From: Crassaminicella profunda
Lineage (GTDB): Bacteria > Bacillota > Clostridia > Peptostreptococcales > Thermotaleaceae
Length of the DNA stretch: 64,000 nucleotides
Direction of reading: 5' to 3'
NCBI RefSeq assembly: GCF_019884785.1
Contig: NZ_CP082326.1
Location: 1,233,355-1,297,354, forward strand
The notes below the pieces were generated by a model, which worked only from the letters and a program-made list of their open reading frames with translations, made no database searches and had not been told where the DNA came from. Each line of letters begins with the position of its first letter. Within the stretch, counting starts at the first letter, position 1. A program made the position numbers and the translations under genes. Below are positions 24,855-34,970 of this stretch, in pieces.

Positions 24855-24889
24855 ATGGGTTTAGAGAATTATTCTCTAAGCTCATTTTT
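24855..24889 (+). terminator. Terminator after speD
   Basis: Hairpin with TTAGAGAA / TTCTCTAA core extended by ATG/CAT at the base, followed by T5. Confidence 0.85.
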
Positions 24890-25007
24890 AATAATTAGGG
24901 AATATGTTATACTGTAATCACAGCAATTGCATTTGTTAAGCGTTGATAAGAAAAGCTCCCACTGAATGAAGTAGGATTTTTATAACACAAAGATGGAGAT
25001 GATATAT

Positions 25008-27311
25008 ATGAAGATGTGTTCTGTTTGCAAGAAAAACATAGCTGTAGTATTTACGACACAAGTTGAAAATGGAAAAACTGAGATTAAAGGTTTATGCATA
25101 GAATGTGCAAAAAAGATGGGGATTCCTGTTGTAGATCAATTGATGAAACAAGCGGGGATGAATCCAGAAGATATTGAAAATTTAACGGAGCAAATGAAAG
25201 ACATGTTCCAAGGTATGGATATGGATGGATTAGAAGATGAGAATTTCTTAGAAAATCTTGCTGAAGGAGCATTTCCCTTTATGAAAGATGAGGATCATCA
25301 AGAATCTGAAACAGAAATAAATGAACCCACTTCAAAAACCAAGGAAGAAGTAAAAGATGATAAAAAAAATAAAAAATCTAGAAAAAAGAAGAAATTTTTA
25401 GAACAGTATGGGACGAACTTGACAGAAAAAGCTAAGAATGACGAAGTAGATAAAATTATCGGAAGAAATAGAGAAATTGATCGAGTAGTACAAATATTAA
25501 ATAGAAGAACAAAAAATAATCCTATATTGATTGGAGAACCAGGAGTTGGAAAAACTGCTATTGCAGAGGGATTAGCAGTTCGAATTGTTAATAAACAAGT
25601 TCCATCAAAATTATTCCATCACGAAATATATCTTCTTGATTTAACAGCTGTTGTAGCAGGTACTCAATTTAGAGGACAGTTTGAAGGACGTATGAAATCC
25701 ATCATAAAAGAAGCAACGGAATGCGGAAACGTGATTTTAGTCATTGATGAAGTCCATAATATTATGGGTGCTGGAGAAGTACATGGTGGGGTTATGAATG
25801 CAGCAAATATTCTAAAGCCAGCCCTTGCAAGAGGAGATATACAAGTTGTTGGAGCAACAACTCTTGAAGAATATAGAAAACATATAGAAAAGGATGCAGC
25901 TCTTGAAAGAAGATTCCAACCTGTTTTAGTAGAAGAGCCTACGATTGATGAGACCATAGAAATATTAGAAGGAATAAAAGATTATTATGAAGATTATCAT
26001 AAAGTAAAAATATCCAAAGAAGCTATTGTAGCCGCTGCTAATTTATCTGAAAAATATATTACAGATCGATTTCTTCCAGATAAAGCTATTGACGTAATTG
26101 ATGAAGCTGGTTCACGGGCAAACTTAAAAAATCAAGGACTTATAGAGATAGAGGATTTAAAAGAGGAAATCAATAAAATAAAAGAGGAAAAAGAAAAAGC
26201 AGCCATTGATAATGATTTTGAAAAAGCAGCAGAGTGTAAGATGAAAGAATTTAAAATACAAGAAAAAATCAATAAGATAAAAGACAATTGTCAGTCAGAA
26301 ATTACCATAGAAGATATTGCTTTCGTTATTGAAGCTTGGACAAAAATTCCTGTACAAAGAATTACAGAAGAAGAAGCTAAGAAACTTTTAAATTTAGAAG
26401 AAAGATTACATCAAAGAGTTATAGGGCAGCATGAAGCTGTAACAAGTTTATCAAAAGCCATACGTCGTAATCGCTCAGGATTTAGAAAGAAGAAAAAGCC
26501 TGCTTCATTTATTTTCGTAGGACCTACTGGAGTAGGAAAAACAGAGCTTGTAAAAACACTAGCCTTTGAGCTTTTTGGAAGCGAAGAAGCCATGATTCGT
26601 ATTGATATGTCTGAATACATGGAAAAACATACAGTTTCTAAATTAATCGGAGCGCCTCCAGGATATGTAGGATATGATCAGGGAGGACAGCTTACGGAGA
26701 AGGTAAGAAGAAAACCGTATTCTGTTATTCTTTTAGATGAAATAGAGAAGGCACATACAGATGTATTCAATATGCTTCTTCAAATTCTTGAAGATGGAAG
26801 ATTGACAGACAGTCAAGGAAGAACAGTTTTCTTTGAGAATACGGTTATTGTTATGACCTCTAATGCAGGGACTAATTTTAAATCAAATAGCATTGGTTTT
26901 GCAAAAAGTACTTACAATGCTTTAGAAAATCGTGTAAAGGATGCGTTAAGAGAAACCTTTAGACCAGAATTTTTAAATAGAGTAGATGAGACTATTATAT
27001 TTACGCATCTATCCAAAGATGAACTACGAAAGATTATAGACCTTATGCTAAAAGAAGTAATGGAGGAAGCAAAAGAAAAAGAAATAATGATAGAAGTTTC
27101 AGATGAAGTAAAAGACTTCATTCTAGAAAAGGGATATGATGAAAAATACGGAGCAAGACCTTTAAGAAGAACTATTCAAAAATATATAGAAGATGAAATT
27201 GCTGAAAAATATCTATTAGGAAAAATAAAAGAAGGTTCAAATGTAGAAATAGAACTAAAAGATGAAGCTGTAGCAGTTAAGTCTGTTGTGAAAAATATAC
27301 TAGATAAATAA
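25008..27311 (+). CDS. ClpE-like Clp ATPase with N-terminal zinc finger
   Basis: 767 residues from ATG 25008 (GGAGATG upstream); an ATG at 24993 lacks a site. A zinc finger with Cys4, Cys7, Cys30 and Cys33 replaces the usual Clp-N repeats, as in ClpE. Two AAA+ modules: GEPGVGKT and VIDEVHNIMGAGEV in the first, GPTGVGKT and LLDEIEKAH in the second, with a UVR-like coiled segment (NDFEKAAECKMKEFK) between. SNSIGFA in module 2 fits the ClpP-binding loop. It unfolds proteins for ClpP, often under heat or thiol stress. I see no CtsR box nearby. Confidence 0.9.
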   Translation: MKMCSVCKKNIAVVFTTQVENGKTEIKGLCIECAKKMGIPVVDQLMKQAGMNPEDIENLTEQMKDMFQGMDMDGLEDENFLENLAEGAFPFMKDEDHQESETEINEPTSKTKEEVKDDKKNKKSRKKKKFLEQYGTNLTEKAKNDEVDKIIGRNREIDRVVQILNRRTKNNPILIGEPGVGKTAIAEGLAVRIVNKQVPSKLFHHEIYLLDLTAVVAGTQFRGQFEGRMKSIIKEATECGNVILVIDEVHNIMGAGEVHGGVMNAANILKPALARGDIQVVGATTLEEYRKHIEKDAALERRFQPVLVEEPTIDETIEILEGIKDYYEDYHKVKISKEAIVAAANLSEKYITDRFLPDKAIDVIDEAGSRANLKNQGLIEIEDLKEEINKIKEEKEKAAIDNDFEKAAECKMKEFKIQEKINKIKDNCQSEITIEDIAFVIEAWTKIPVQRITEEEAKKLLNLEERLHQRVIGQHEAVTSLSKAIRRNRSGFRKKKKPASFIFVGPTGVGKTELVKTLAFELFGSEEAMIRIDMSEYMEKHTVSKLIGAPPGYVGYDQGGQLTEKVRRKPYSVILLDEIEKAHTDVFNMLLQILEDGRLTDSQGRTVFFENTVIVMTSNAGTNFKSNSIGFAKSTYNALENRVKDALRETFRPEFLNRVDETIIFTHLSKDELRKIIDLMLKEVMEEAKEKEIMIEVSDEVKDFILEKGYDEKYGARPLRRTIQKYIEDEIAEKYLLGKIKEGSNVEIELKDEAVAVKSVVKNILDK

Positions 27312-27316
27312 AAATA

Positions 27317-27353
27317 AAAACCAGTCTAAGTCATTTTTAGACTGGTTCTTATT
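27317..27353 (+). terminator. Terminator after clpE-like gene
   Basis: Stem AACCAGTCTAA / TTAGACTGGTT, then CTTATTTTG. Confidence 0.85.
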
Positions 27354-27402
27354 TTGTAAAATATGGTAGAATAAAATAGACAATATATAGGGGGATGGAC
27401 AG

Positions 27403-28665
27403 ATGAAAAAGAAAATAAAAAAGATAATGAATATTATTTTTTATATAGTAGTGATACTATTAGCACAGTATGCTTTCCCAGATTATATGGATATGAAACA
27501 TGATATAAATACATCTTTATATAAAAGTTATAGAAACTTTAAATGGTATTTGGGGGCATATAATGAAAATATTGCAGAGCTACTACTTACAAGTGAAAAA
27601 AATTATGAAGAAATTTATAATAAGTTATATTTAGGAAAGTACACTGTTTTTGCATTAGAAGAGGCAAATCGTTATATATTTAATAAAAATAATAAAGATG
27701 TAAAAGATGATTATATAGATTTTTATTTGAAGGATACAAGAGAATATATAAAAAATATTATAGAAGATAATATCATAACAGATGATGAAAAAAAATATTT
27801 AATGATATTATATGATTTTAATAAAAAGGTAATTGCTTTGAATGAAGAAATTGAATATGATGCTACAAAAAAACTTTTTTATAAAGGAAAGAACTATATG
27901 AATTTTTCTGAAAAAGTAGATACTCTATTAAAGAGTGAAAAATATGCATTTTTAAGAAATCCTTTAAAAAAAGAAAAATATGAAAGCATTAGTGTTCATG
28001 AGGCAATAAAATTGACTCAAGAGATTGTAGATAAGGTGTTTCCTTATGATTTTAAAATCGTTTATGATGAGAAAAGTCAATTCGAACCAGATACATATTA
28101 TTTTAATAGTTTTTTTAGAAATGTTGATGAGTTTAGTAATAGATATAGTTTTACTTATAATAAAAAGTACAATATAGTAGATATTGATTTATCGAGTTGG
28201 ATTGTAGATAAAAAGGTAAAAAGTGAAAAAACGATTGATACTATAGCAAAAGATATTTTTGAAAAAATGGATGATGGACACTATATAAATTATAAAAGAG
28301 ATGTAGATTATTGTGATTATAGAATATGTGATATAACTTACTCTTATATAAGAAAAATTGATGATTTATACGATGAGACAAAACAATTTGAGTTAAATAT
28401 TAAGGGAAATGGAGATTTTGGGTCCTTTAGAATGGAAAATATGTTACCTCTAAAGAATATCAAAAAGCCTAAGCTAAAAAAAGAAGAAATCCTTTCAAAA
28501 TTAGATAAGAAACTTAATGTGAAAAAATGTATTTTGATAAGAAATAGAAACTCAAAATTAGAATATGAAGTCCAAATAAATATAAATGATAAAATGTATG
28601 CAATCATATTTGATGCAAATACAGGAAAACAAAAGTATATAACCAGAGACATTAGAGAATATTAA
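27403..28665 (+). CDS. Membrane-anchored protein with YcdB/PepSY-like regions
   Basis: 420 residues, N-terminal membrane helix at about 8-24 after a basic start, the rest probably outside. The first half is helical and charged (LLTSEKNYEEIYNK). The second half resembles YcdB/YcdC or PepSY repeats: SVHEAIKLTQEIVDKVFP near 200 and KKEEILSKLDKKLNVKKC near 360, ending with MYAIIFDANTGKQKYI. Such domains often regulate or inhibit proteases in the envelope. I do not recognise a close named homologue. Single-gene unit. Confidence 0.6.
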   Translation: MKKKIKKIMNIIFYIVVILLAQYAFPDYMDMKHDINTSLYKSYRNFKWYLGAYNENIAELLLTSEKNYEEIYNKLYLGKYTVFALEEANRYIFNKNNKDVKDDYIDFYLKDTREYIKNIIEDNIITDDEKKYLMILYDFNKKVIALNEEIEYDATKKLFYKGKNYMNFSEKVDTLLKSEKYAFLRNPLKKEKYESISVHEAIKLTQEIVDKVFPYDFKIVYDEKSQFEPDTYYFNSFFRNVDEFSNRYSFTYNKKYNIVDIDLSSWIVDKKVKSEKTIDTIAKDIFEKMDDGHYINYKRDVDYCDYRICDITYSYIRKIDDLYDETKQFELNIKGNGDFGSFRMENMLPLKNIKKPKLKKEEILSKLDKKLNVKKCILIRNRNSKLEYEVQININDKMYAIIFDANTGKQKYITRDIREY

Positions 28666-28699
28666 AAATCCTTAATCTTATGATGGAGGATTTTTTATT
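28663..28699 (+). terminator. Weak terminator-like hairpin
   Basis: AAAATCCT / AGGATTTT with a 14-nt loop and T6. Confidence 0.55.
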
Positions 28700-28858
28700 G
28701 TTTATGAACAAAAAATAGATACATAAATAAGAAATGAAGTATATAAGAACCTTTAGAAAGTTATTAAAATCTATTGGATATACACATAATAAGTTTATCA
28801 AGATCAATAAAAGTAAAAAGATGTAAATAAATATATTGTAAAGGGATGGAATGATTTC

Positions 28859-29800
28859 ATGAAAAAACGAATACCTTTTTTTATAATTTTGTGTTTATTG
28901 GTTATGAATGGATGTAGTCAAAAAAATTTTTTGAAAAATTTCATGGCTAATGAACCACAAATAAATGCATATGAGATAACGATGAAGAGAGACTTATTAT
29001 GCTTGATGATGGCTTATCCTGAGAATATTATTGATATAGAAAAGGAAGATAATAAAGTTTATATTGTTATAAAATCAGGGGCGAAAATTATTTATGATGA
29101 TAAAAAGTTAAAGAATTATCAACAAAAACTTGATGATCCAGATTTACAGGATATGATGGAAGAAATATATCCTCTTTTAGATATTCATGGCTTAATGGAT
29201 AAGAATTGTGATCCTGGTCGAATTAGAGTTTATCCTTTATTAAAAGAAGTATATGGGAAATCTAAGCATGAGATTGAATCAAATCTTAAAAATGTAAGAA
29301 TTGGTTATAAAAATTATCCATTTAATACAAATAATAAAGCAGCAAAATCTTTAAAACTGACGATGAAAGAAATTGTAAGTTTAGCAGAAAAGAATCCAAA
29401 GTTATATGCTTTTATAGTTCCTGCTAGCGGGACATTTAATTATCGTTTGATTGCAGGGACCAATCGGCTGAGTCCTCATTCTTTTGGAACAGCTATTGAT
29501 CTTAGAAGGGATAAAAGAGATTATTGGAAGTGGACATCTCGTGAGGAAGGAGAAAAAAGATTAAATGCTTATCCTCGAGAAATTGTAAGACTATTTGAAA
29601 AAAATAATTTTATTTGGGGGGGAAAATGGGCACATTTTGATATTCTTCACTTTGAATATCGACCAGAGTTAATTTTGAAGGCTAGATATTTTTCACGTAA
29701 ACCTAATATTAATAAACCATGGTATAATGGTATATCTCCTATGGATACAAATGTAAAAACATATATTCAATTAATTGATAAAGTATTAAGTGAAGAGTGA
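28859..29800 (+). CDS. M15-family peptidase lipoprotein (VanY/DD-carboxypeptidase-like)
   Basis: 313 residues. Signal peptide with lipobox VMNGC (Cys19), so a lipoprotein on the outer face. Zinc-site motif SPHSFGTAIDL near residue 208 (SxHxxGxAxD) and WGGKWAHFDILHFEY near 258 (last His ligands). The family cuts peptidoglycan stem peptides, as D,D-carboxypeptidase or L-Ala-D-Glu endopeptidase; a role in wall remodelling or sporulation is likely but not specified by sequence. Confidence 0.88.
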   Translation: MKKRIPFFIILCLLVMNGCSQKNFLKNFMANEPQINAYEITMKRDLLCLMMAYPENIIDIEKEDNKVYIVIKSGAKIIYDDKKLKNYQQKLDDPDLQDMMEEIYPLLDIHGLMDKNCDPGRIRVYPLLKEVYGKSKHEIESNLKNVRIGYKNYPFNTNNKAAKSLKLTMKEIVSLAEKNPKLYAFIVPASGTFNYRLIAGTNRLSPHSFGTAIDLRRDKRDYWKWTSREEGEKRLNAYPREIVRLFEKNNFIWGGKWAHFDILHFEYRPELILKARYFSRKPNINKPWYNGISPMDTNVKTYIQLIDKVLSEE

Positions 29801-29836
29801 TTCTGTTAAATCATTTAACTTGATTTTTCATATTGA

Positions 29837-29941
29837 GATAAAAAAGACATTGTAGTAGTTACAAATGGATCTAAATATATTGAGTTACTTATGGAAAAGG
29901 AGATCAATGCTTATATTGTTGAGGCAAAAGTGAAATCATGA
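29837..29941 (+). pseudogene. C-terminal remnant of a DeoR-family (FruR/LacR-like) regulator
   Basis: After a stop at 29834 the frame reads DKKDIVVVTNGSKYIELLM, then EKEINAYIVEAKVKS and stop. The VVVTNG segment followed by a short helix is the sugar-phosphate-binding core of DeoR regulators. These regulators normally lie just upstream of 1-phosphofructokinase genes, which is exactly the place here. The helix-turn-helix part and the final third are gone. Confidence 0.6.
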
Positions 29942-29961
29942 ACAAAGGTTGTGGAAAAATA

Positions 29962-30873
29962 ATGGTCTACACAGTAACATTCAATCCATCTATAGATTAT
30001 GTAGTGCAAGTAGAAGGTTTTCAATTAGGAAAAGTAAATAGAGTTAATAAGGGTTACAAATATCCTGGAGGAAAGGGTATTAATGTATCAAGGGTTTTGA
30101 AAAATATGAATATTAATAGCAAAGCATTAGGGTTTATAGGAGGCTTTACAGGGGAGTATATTAAAAAATATTTAGAAGATGAAGGAATTGAGACGGATTT
30201 TATAACGGTAAAAGAAGATACAAGAATCAATATAAAGCTTAAATCTCATGAAGAAACGGAGATCAATGGAGCAGGTCCTCCTATTACAGAAGAAAATATA
30301 AAGACATTATTAAAAAAAATAAATAAATTAACCAGCAAGGATTATCTTGTACTTGCAGGAAATATTCAAAAAAGCTTATCAAGAGACATTTATTCAAAAC
30401 TACAAGCAAGATGTAAAACTAATAAAGTAAAAGTTGTGATTGATACAGCAGGAGAAGCTCTGATTGCTACGTTAAAGAATAATCCTTTTTTAATAAAACC
30501 AAATAAAGAGGAACTAAAAGAATTATTTGATGCTGAAATAAATACAAAAGAAGAAATAGTTTTTTATGCAAAAAAACTTAGGGAGATGGGTGCAAAAAAT
30601 GTAATCGTTTCAATGGCAGAAGATGGAGCTTTGCTTATATGTAATGAAGGCATATATGATGGGTCTGTGCCAAAAGGGGTTGTGAAAAACTCTGTAGGAG
30701 CAGGAGATTCTTTGATCGCAGGATTTATTGCTAGTTATTTACAAAAGGCAGATATGGAGGAAGCTTTCAAATGGGGAATTGCTTCTGGTAGTGCCACAGC
30801 TTTTTCACTGGATCTATGTAAAAGTGAAGATGTTGAGCGTTTATTAGATCAAGTAAAAATAAATAAAATATAA
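29962..30873 (+). CDS. 1-phosphofructokinase/tagatose-6-phosphate kinase (PfkB family)
   Basis: 303 residues from ATG 29962, giving the family start MVYTVTFNPSIDYVVQV. An in-frame ATG at 29938 overlaps the regulator remnant and adds eight residues. Signatures: KYPGGKGINVSRVLKN near residue 32, GFIGGFTGEYI near 58, and the catalytic SVGAGDSLIAGF near 247 with Asp as base. It phosphorylates fructose-1-phosphate or a related hexose phosphate. No fru PTS gene follows: the operon appears broken, with regulator decayed and transporter absent. Confidence 0.88.
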   Translation: MVYTVTFNPSIDYVVQVEGFQLGKVNRVNKGYKYPGGKGINVSRVLKNMNINSKALGFIGGFTGEYIKKYLEDEGIETDFITVKEDTRINIKLKSHEETEINGAGPPITEENIKTLLKKINKLTSKDYLVLAGNIQKSLSRDIYSKLQARCKTNKVKVVIDTAGEALIATLKNNPFLIKPNKEELKELFDAEINTKEEIVFYAKKLREMGAKNVIVSMAEDGALLICNEGIYDGSVPKGVVKNSVGAGDSLIAGFIASYLQKADMEEAFKWGIASGSATAFSLDLCKSEDVERLLDQVKINKI

Positions 30874-30876
30874 ATT

Positions 30877-30916
30877 AAATGAAGCTTGCCAAGCGTTTGG
30901 CAAGCTTCATTTTTAT
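30877..30916. terminator. Bidirectional terminator between pfkB-family gene and ilvE
   Basis: Perfect 14-bp stem ATGAAGCTTGCCAA / TTGGCAAGCTTCAT with loop GCGT, A-rich before and T-rich after, serving both convergent genes. Confidence 0.95.
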
Positions 30917-31938
30917 TTAACTTCTACAATCCATCCTTCTGGTGCTTCTACATCCCCAAATTGAATGCCATAAAGGGTATCATAAAGTTTTTTTGTAACA
31001 GGACCAACTTCTGTTTCACTATGGAATACATGAAGTTCTCCTTTATATTCTATACCACCAATAGGAGTGATAACAGCTGCAGTTCCGCATGCACCTGTTT
31101 CTTTAAATTCATCTAAGTTATCGATAAGAACATCTCTTTCTTCTACTTCCATTTTTAGATATTCTTTTGCAAGATATAGTAATGAATATTTTGTAATACT
31201 AGGAAGAATAGATGGTGATTTTGGTGTTATAAATTTATTATCCTTAGTAATACCAAAGAAATTAGCTGCTCCAACTTCTTCTATTTTTGTATGAGTCATT
31301 GGATCAAGATAAATACAATCAGCAAAACCTTTTTTAGCAGCTAATTCATGAGGATAAAGGCTTCCTGCATAATTACCACCTACCTTTGCTGCTCCTGTTC
31401 CGTATGGTGCTGCTCTGTCATATTCTGAAACAATAAAGTTTACAGGACTCATGCCGCCCTTAAAATAAGGACCTACAGGAAGGCAAAATACGCAGAATAT
31501 GTACTCAGGAGCTGGTTTTACACCGATATTATCCCCAACACCGATAACAAATGGTCTAAGATAAAGGGTTCCTCCAGTTCCATAGGGTGGAACATAGTGT
31601 TCATTAGCTTTGACAACTTGAATACAAGCATCTATAAATTTTTCTACTGGTATTTCAGGCATTAAAACACGGCTACAGCTATCGTTTAAACGATTTGCAT
31701 TTCGATCTGGTCTGAAAAGTTGAATTTTACCACTTTTTGTACGATAGGCTTTTAATCCTTCAAAACATTGTTGTCCATAATGAAGGGCTGTGGAAGCTTC
31801 ACTGATAGAAAGTTTATTATCTTCAACTAATTCTCCTTCATCCCATTTACCATCTTTCCATCTTGAAACATAACGTAAATCTGTTTTAATATAGCTAAAT
31901 CCTAGGTTGTTCCAATCAATATTTACTGCTTTACTCAT
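30913..31938 (-). CDS. ilvE: Branched-chain amino acid aminotransferase
   Basis: 341 residues from ATG 31938 after GAGGAGGGG. PLP fold-type IV enzyme: [15 protein letters not shown] near residue 52, the PLP Lys in [23 protein letters not shown] region near 187, [11 protein letters not shown] near 216 and [15 protein letters not shown] near 291. It interconverts Leu/Ile/Val with their keto acids. A hairpin (31997-32033) lies in its leader, but no T-box was seen. Monocistronic. Confidence 0.96.
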   Translation of the reverse strand: MSKAVNIDWNNLGFSYIKTDLRYVSRWKDGKWDEGELVEDNKLSISEASTALHYGQQCFEGLKAYRTKSGKIQLFRPDRNANRLNDSCSRVLMPEIPVEKFIDACIQVVKANEHYVPPYGTGGTLYLRPFVIGVGDNIGVKPAPEYIFCVFCLPVGPYFKGGMSPVNFIVSEYDRAAPYGTGAAKVGGNYAGSLYPHELAAKKGFADCIYLDPMTHTKIEEVGAANFFGITKDNKFITPKSPSILPSITKYSLLYLAKEYLKMEVEERDVLIDNLDEFKETGACGTAAVITPIGGIEYKGELHVFHSETEVGPVTKKLYDTLYGIQFGDVEAPEGWIVEVK

Positions 31939-32352
31939 AGTACCCCTCCTCTAAAAAATGAAATTTTTGAAAATTATGATTGAAAATATAATAAATCTAA
32001 GAAAAGTAAGTTGGAGAAAATATACTTTTCTAGGTGAATAAAAAACAATATACATGATTATTATAGCATAATAAATAAAGATATATTACTTAATTCATAA
32101 GATATATAGATATTTTTACAATCATTATATAAGCTTGGATTTCATGTAAAATATTTGAAAATAATTTTTATCATTTATTAAATAAAAAGATTTAGTATTA
32201 AATAGAATAGTACAAAGGTAGAATCACTCATTTATATTTATATGTGAATGGGTGATTTTTTCTTTATCAATTTATATAAGTTTAGTATAGATTTTATGTA
32301 GATTATATGATACTATTGTTTTTCGTGACAATATAAGAATTGGAGGGAATGT
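31939..32352. other. Long intergenic region between divergent ilvE and sulP
   Basis: Holds the ilvE leader with an inverted repeat (CTAAGAAAAGTA / TACTTTTCTAG, 31997-32033), then AT-rich sequence, then an orphan terminator at 32222 on the + strand. No gene-like open frame with a ribosome site was found. Confidence 0.5.
32222..32262 (+). terminator. Orphan terminator upstream of sulP
   Basis: Stem AATCACTCATT / AATGGGTGATT (one G-U) followed by T6. No + strand gene precedes it, so it ends an unrecognised transcript or attenuates sulP. Confidence 0.7.
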
Positions 32353-33885
32353 ATGTTATTTAATCAAGAAAATGTTGAAAAAATGAATGTAAAAAACGAA
32401 ATTTTATCAGGACTTACAGTAGCTTTGGCATTAGTGCCAGAAGCTGTGGCCTTTGCTTTGGTTGCAGGAGTTAAGCCATTGGTAGGATTATATGCAGCTT
32501 TTTTAGTGGGACTCATCACTTCTATTTTGGGGGGAAGACCAGGAATGATTTCTGGAGCTACAGGGGGACTTGCAGTTGTTATGGTAGCACTTGTAGCACA
32601 ACATGGAGTAGAATACTTATTTGCAGCAGTAGTTGTAATGGGGATTATACAAATATTAGTAGGAATATTGAAGTTGGGTAAATTTGTAAGAATTATTCCA
32701 CACCCTGTTATGTTAGGCTTTGTAAATGGATTGGCTATTGTGATTTTTTTAGCTCAATTAAATCAATTTAAAGTAGCTTCTACTGATGGAACACTACATT
32801 GGATGACGGGTTCATCCCTTTGGATCATGGTAGGATTAGTAGCATTGACTATGATGATTACTTACTTTTTGCCTAAATTAACAAAAGCAATACCAGCATC
32901 CTTATTTGCAATTATTGTAGTATCGGTACTTGCAAATACTTTAGATTTAGATACAAGAACTGTTGGAGATATTGCTCGTGTTGGAGGAGGACTTCCTCAG
33001 TTTCATATACCTAATGTACCTATAAATTTAGAAACTCTAAGAATTATATTTCCTTATGCAGTCATTTTTGCTGCAGTAGGATTGATTGAATCTCTTATGA
33101 CCTTAACACTAGTTGATGAAATTACAGATACAAGAGGTAGAAGTAATAAAGAATGTATGGGACAAGGTCTTGCCAATATCATAACAGGTTTTTTTGGTGG
33201 AATGGGTGGCTGTGCTATGATTGGACAGAGTATGATCAATATTAATTCTGGAGGACGTAGAAGGTTATCTGGAATTTCAGCATCACTATTTTTATTAGGG
33301 TTTATACTGTTTGGAGCAAATTTGATAGAAAAAATCCCTTTAGCAGCCCTAACAGGAGTAATGTTTATGGTAGTTATTGCAACATTTGAATGGGCAAGTT
33401 TTAGAATTATGAGAAATATTCCAAAGGCAGATGCTTTTGTTATTGTATTGGTTTCCGTGGTTACTGTATTTGAAGATTTGGCTATTGCAGTAGGCGTAGG
33501 AGTAATTGTATCCTCTTTAGTATTTGCTTGGGAAAAAGGAAAAAGAATTGATGTGAATACGTATATAGAAGAAAATGGTACTAAAGTGTATCAAATAAGA
33601 GGCGCTGTATTTTTTGGGTCTTCCCGTAATTTTGTAGAATCATTTGATATTAAAAATGACCCAGAAGATATTGTGATAGATTTTATGCATGCACGAGTTT
33701 TTGACCATACAGGGATTGAAAGTATCAATACATTAACAGAAAAATATAAAAATTTAGATAAAAAACTTCATCTAAAACATTTAAGCACAGAATGTTATGC
33801 GTTTATTAAAGATGCAAAAGAAATTGTTGAAGTGAATATTATTGAAGATCCAAAGTATCATGTTGCGTTGAATGAATTAGGATAA
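32353..33885 (+). CDS. SulP-family (SLC26) anion transporter with STAS domain
   Basis: 510 residues after GGAGGG. About 12-14 membrane helices: ALALVPEAVAFALVAGVKPLVGLYAAF near residue 18 (in segments), GRPGMISGATGG near 62, and the GMGGCAMIGQSMININSGGR loop near 280. A C-terminal STAS domain spans about 405-500 (VIDFMHARVFDHTGIESI). Family members carry sulfate, bicarbonate or other anions; the substrate is not evident. Confidence 0.92.
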   Translation: MLFNQENVEKMNVKNEILSGLTVALALVPEAVAFALVAGVKPLVGLYAAFLVGLITSILGGRPGMISGATGGLAVVMVALVAQHGVEYLFAAVVVMGIIQILVGILKLGKFVRIIPHPVMLGFVNGLAIVIFLAQLNQFKVASTDGTLHWMTGSSLWIMVGLVALTMMITYFLPKLTKAIPASLFAIIVVSVLANTLDLDTRTVGDIARVGGGLPQFHIPNVPINLETLRIIFPYAVIFAAVGLIESLMTLTLVDEITDTRGRSNKECMGQGLANIITGFFGGMGGCAMIGQSMININSGGRRRLSGISASLFLLGFILFGANLIEKIPLAALTGVMFMVVIATFEWASFRIMRNIPKADAFVIVLVSVVTVFEDLAIAVGVGVIVSSLVFAWEKGKRIDVNTYIEENGTKVYQIRGAVFFGSSRNFVESFDIKNDPEDIVIDFMHARVFDHTGIESINTLTEKYKNLDKKLHLKHLSTECYAFIKDAKEIVEVNIIEDPKYHVALNELG

Positions 33886-33903
33886 TTTTAAATTGATCAT
33901 TAC

Positions 33904-33943
33904 AAAAGCACCCATTTCTATGTATCGGAATGGGTGCTTTTTA
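33904..33943 (+). terminator. Terminator after sulP gene
   Basis: Stem AAAGCACCCATT / AATGGGTGCTTT, T5. Confidence 0.92.
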
Positions 33944-33995
33944 GATATATATGAAAAAGTAAAAGATTTAGTTATAAAATATAATCATGCTGATG

Positions 33996-34928
33996 TTAAG
34001 AACAAGAAAGTGATTGTTTATTTCTTTTTTTAGTTGTTATTTTATCTTTAATCTGAATCAATACTACTGCAAATAAGATGGAAGCCATTCCAATAATCTG
34101 AGGCATTTCTAGAGTTTCTTTGTAAATAAGATATCCTAATATGGCTGCAATGATGGGTTCGATACTACATATAATACTTGCTTTACCAGATTCAACATAT
34201 TGCAATGCTTTTATAAATAATCCATTAGGAATTACTGTTGCTATAAAACCTATTGCGATGATGTAAAAAATAGATGTTAAATTGTTAGTTTGCTCCATTA
34301 ATGATACGGGAGATCTAAAGAACCATAAAAAAATTGAAGCAAATATAAAAGAATATACTAAAAGCGTTTTAGGAGAATATTTTTTTGCACCAAGCTTACC
34401 TAAAATATTTTGAAGTGCAACGGTAAAACCTGATAACACGCCCATTCCTATTCCAAACAAATTGTCAAATTTTAATGATTCAGGATCATATCCTTTGGAA
34501 ATCAAGAAACATCCAACGATTGATAAAATAAGAGCAAGAGTTGTTTGTAATGTAAATTTTTCTTTGAATATAAAGTAGGACATGATCATTACAAAAATCG
34601 GATTTGTAAATAATAAAACAGAAGCAGTTGCAATACTAGTATATTTTACTGCATAGGTAAAAGAAATAAACATACCATCCAGTGCAACAATTCCATAGAA
34701 CATAAAAAATAAGATACTTTTAAAATCAGTCTTAAAGCATTTTGGATCTTTAATTAGATTATAGGTTACATAAAAAAGTATTGCCACTGTTGGTCTAAGG
34801 GCTGATATAGATAGATCATCAAAACCTAATTCGCTTAGTTTTCTTGTAAGTATGGCCATCATTCCCCAACATGCTGCGCAGATGGCAACTAATAAATAGC
34901 CTTCCTTAATTTTTTTTGAATCATTCAT
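33996..34928 (-). CDS. EamA/DMT-family transporter behind a T-box-like leader
   Basis: 310 residues from ATG 34928 after GAGGAGG; the longer open frame extends into the leader and is not coding. Ten helices in two EamA repeats: AACWGMMAILTRKLSELG near residue 18 and LSGFTVALQNILGKLG near 158, with the closing IGMASILFAVVLIQIKDK. A metabolite or amino-acid exporter or importer. The leader predicts control by tRNA charging, which would point to an amino acid-related substrate. Confidence 0.9.
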   Translation of the reverse strand: MNDSKKIKEGYLLVAICAACWGMMAILTRKLSELGFDDLSISALRPTVAILFYVTYNLIKDPKCFKTDFKSILFFMFYGIVALDGMFISFTYAVKYTSIATASVLLFTNPIFVMIMSYFIFKEKFTLQTTLALILSIVGCFLISKGYDPESLKFDNLFGIGMGVLSGFTVALQNILGKLGAKKYSPKTLLVYSFIFASIFLWFFRSPVSLMEQTNNLTSIFYIIAIGFIATVIPNGLFIKALQYVESGKASIICSIEPIIAAILGYLIYKETLEMPQIIGMASILFAVVLIQIKDKITTKKRNKQSLSCS

Positions 34929-34970
34929 TTGTATTACCTCCTCAAATATTTTAAAGATTATAAATAGAAC

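Noticed and set aside
31997-32033. T-box or other riboswitch in the ilvE leader
   Set aside because: Only a simple inverted repeat is present; no T-box core and no terminator were found on the minus strand.
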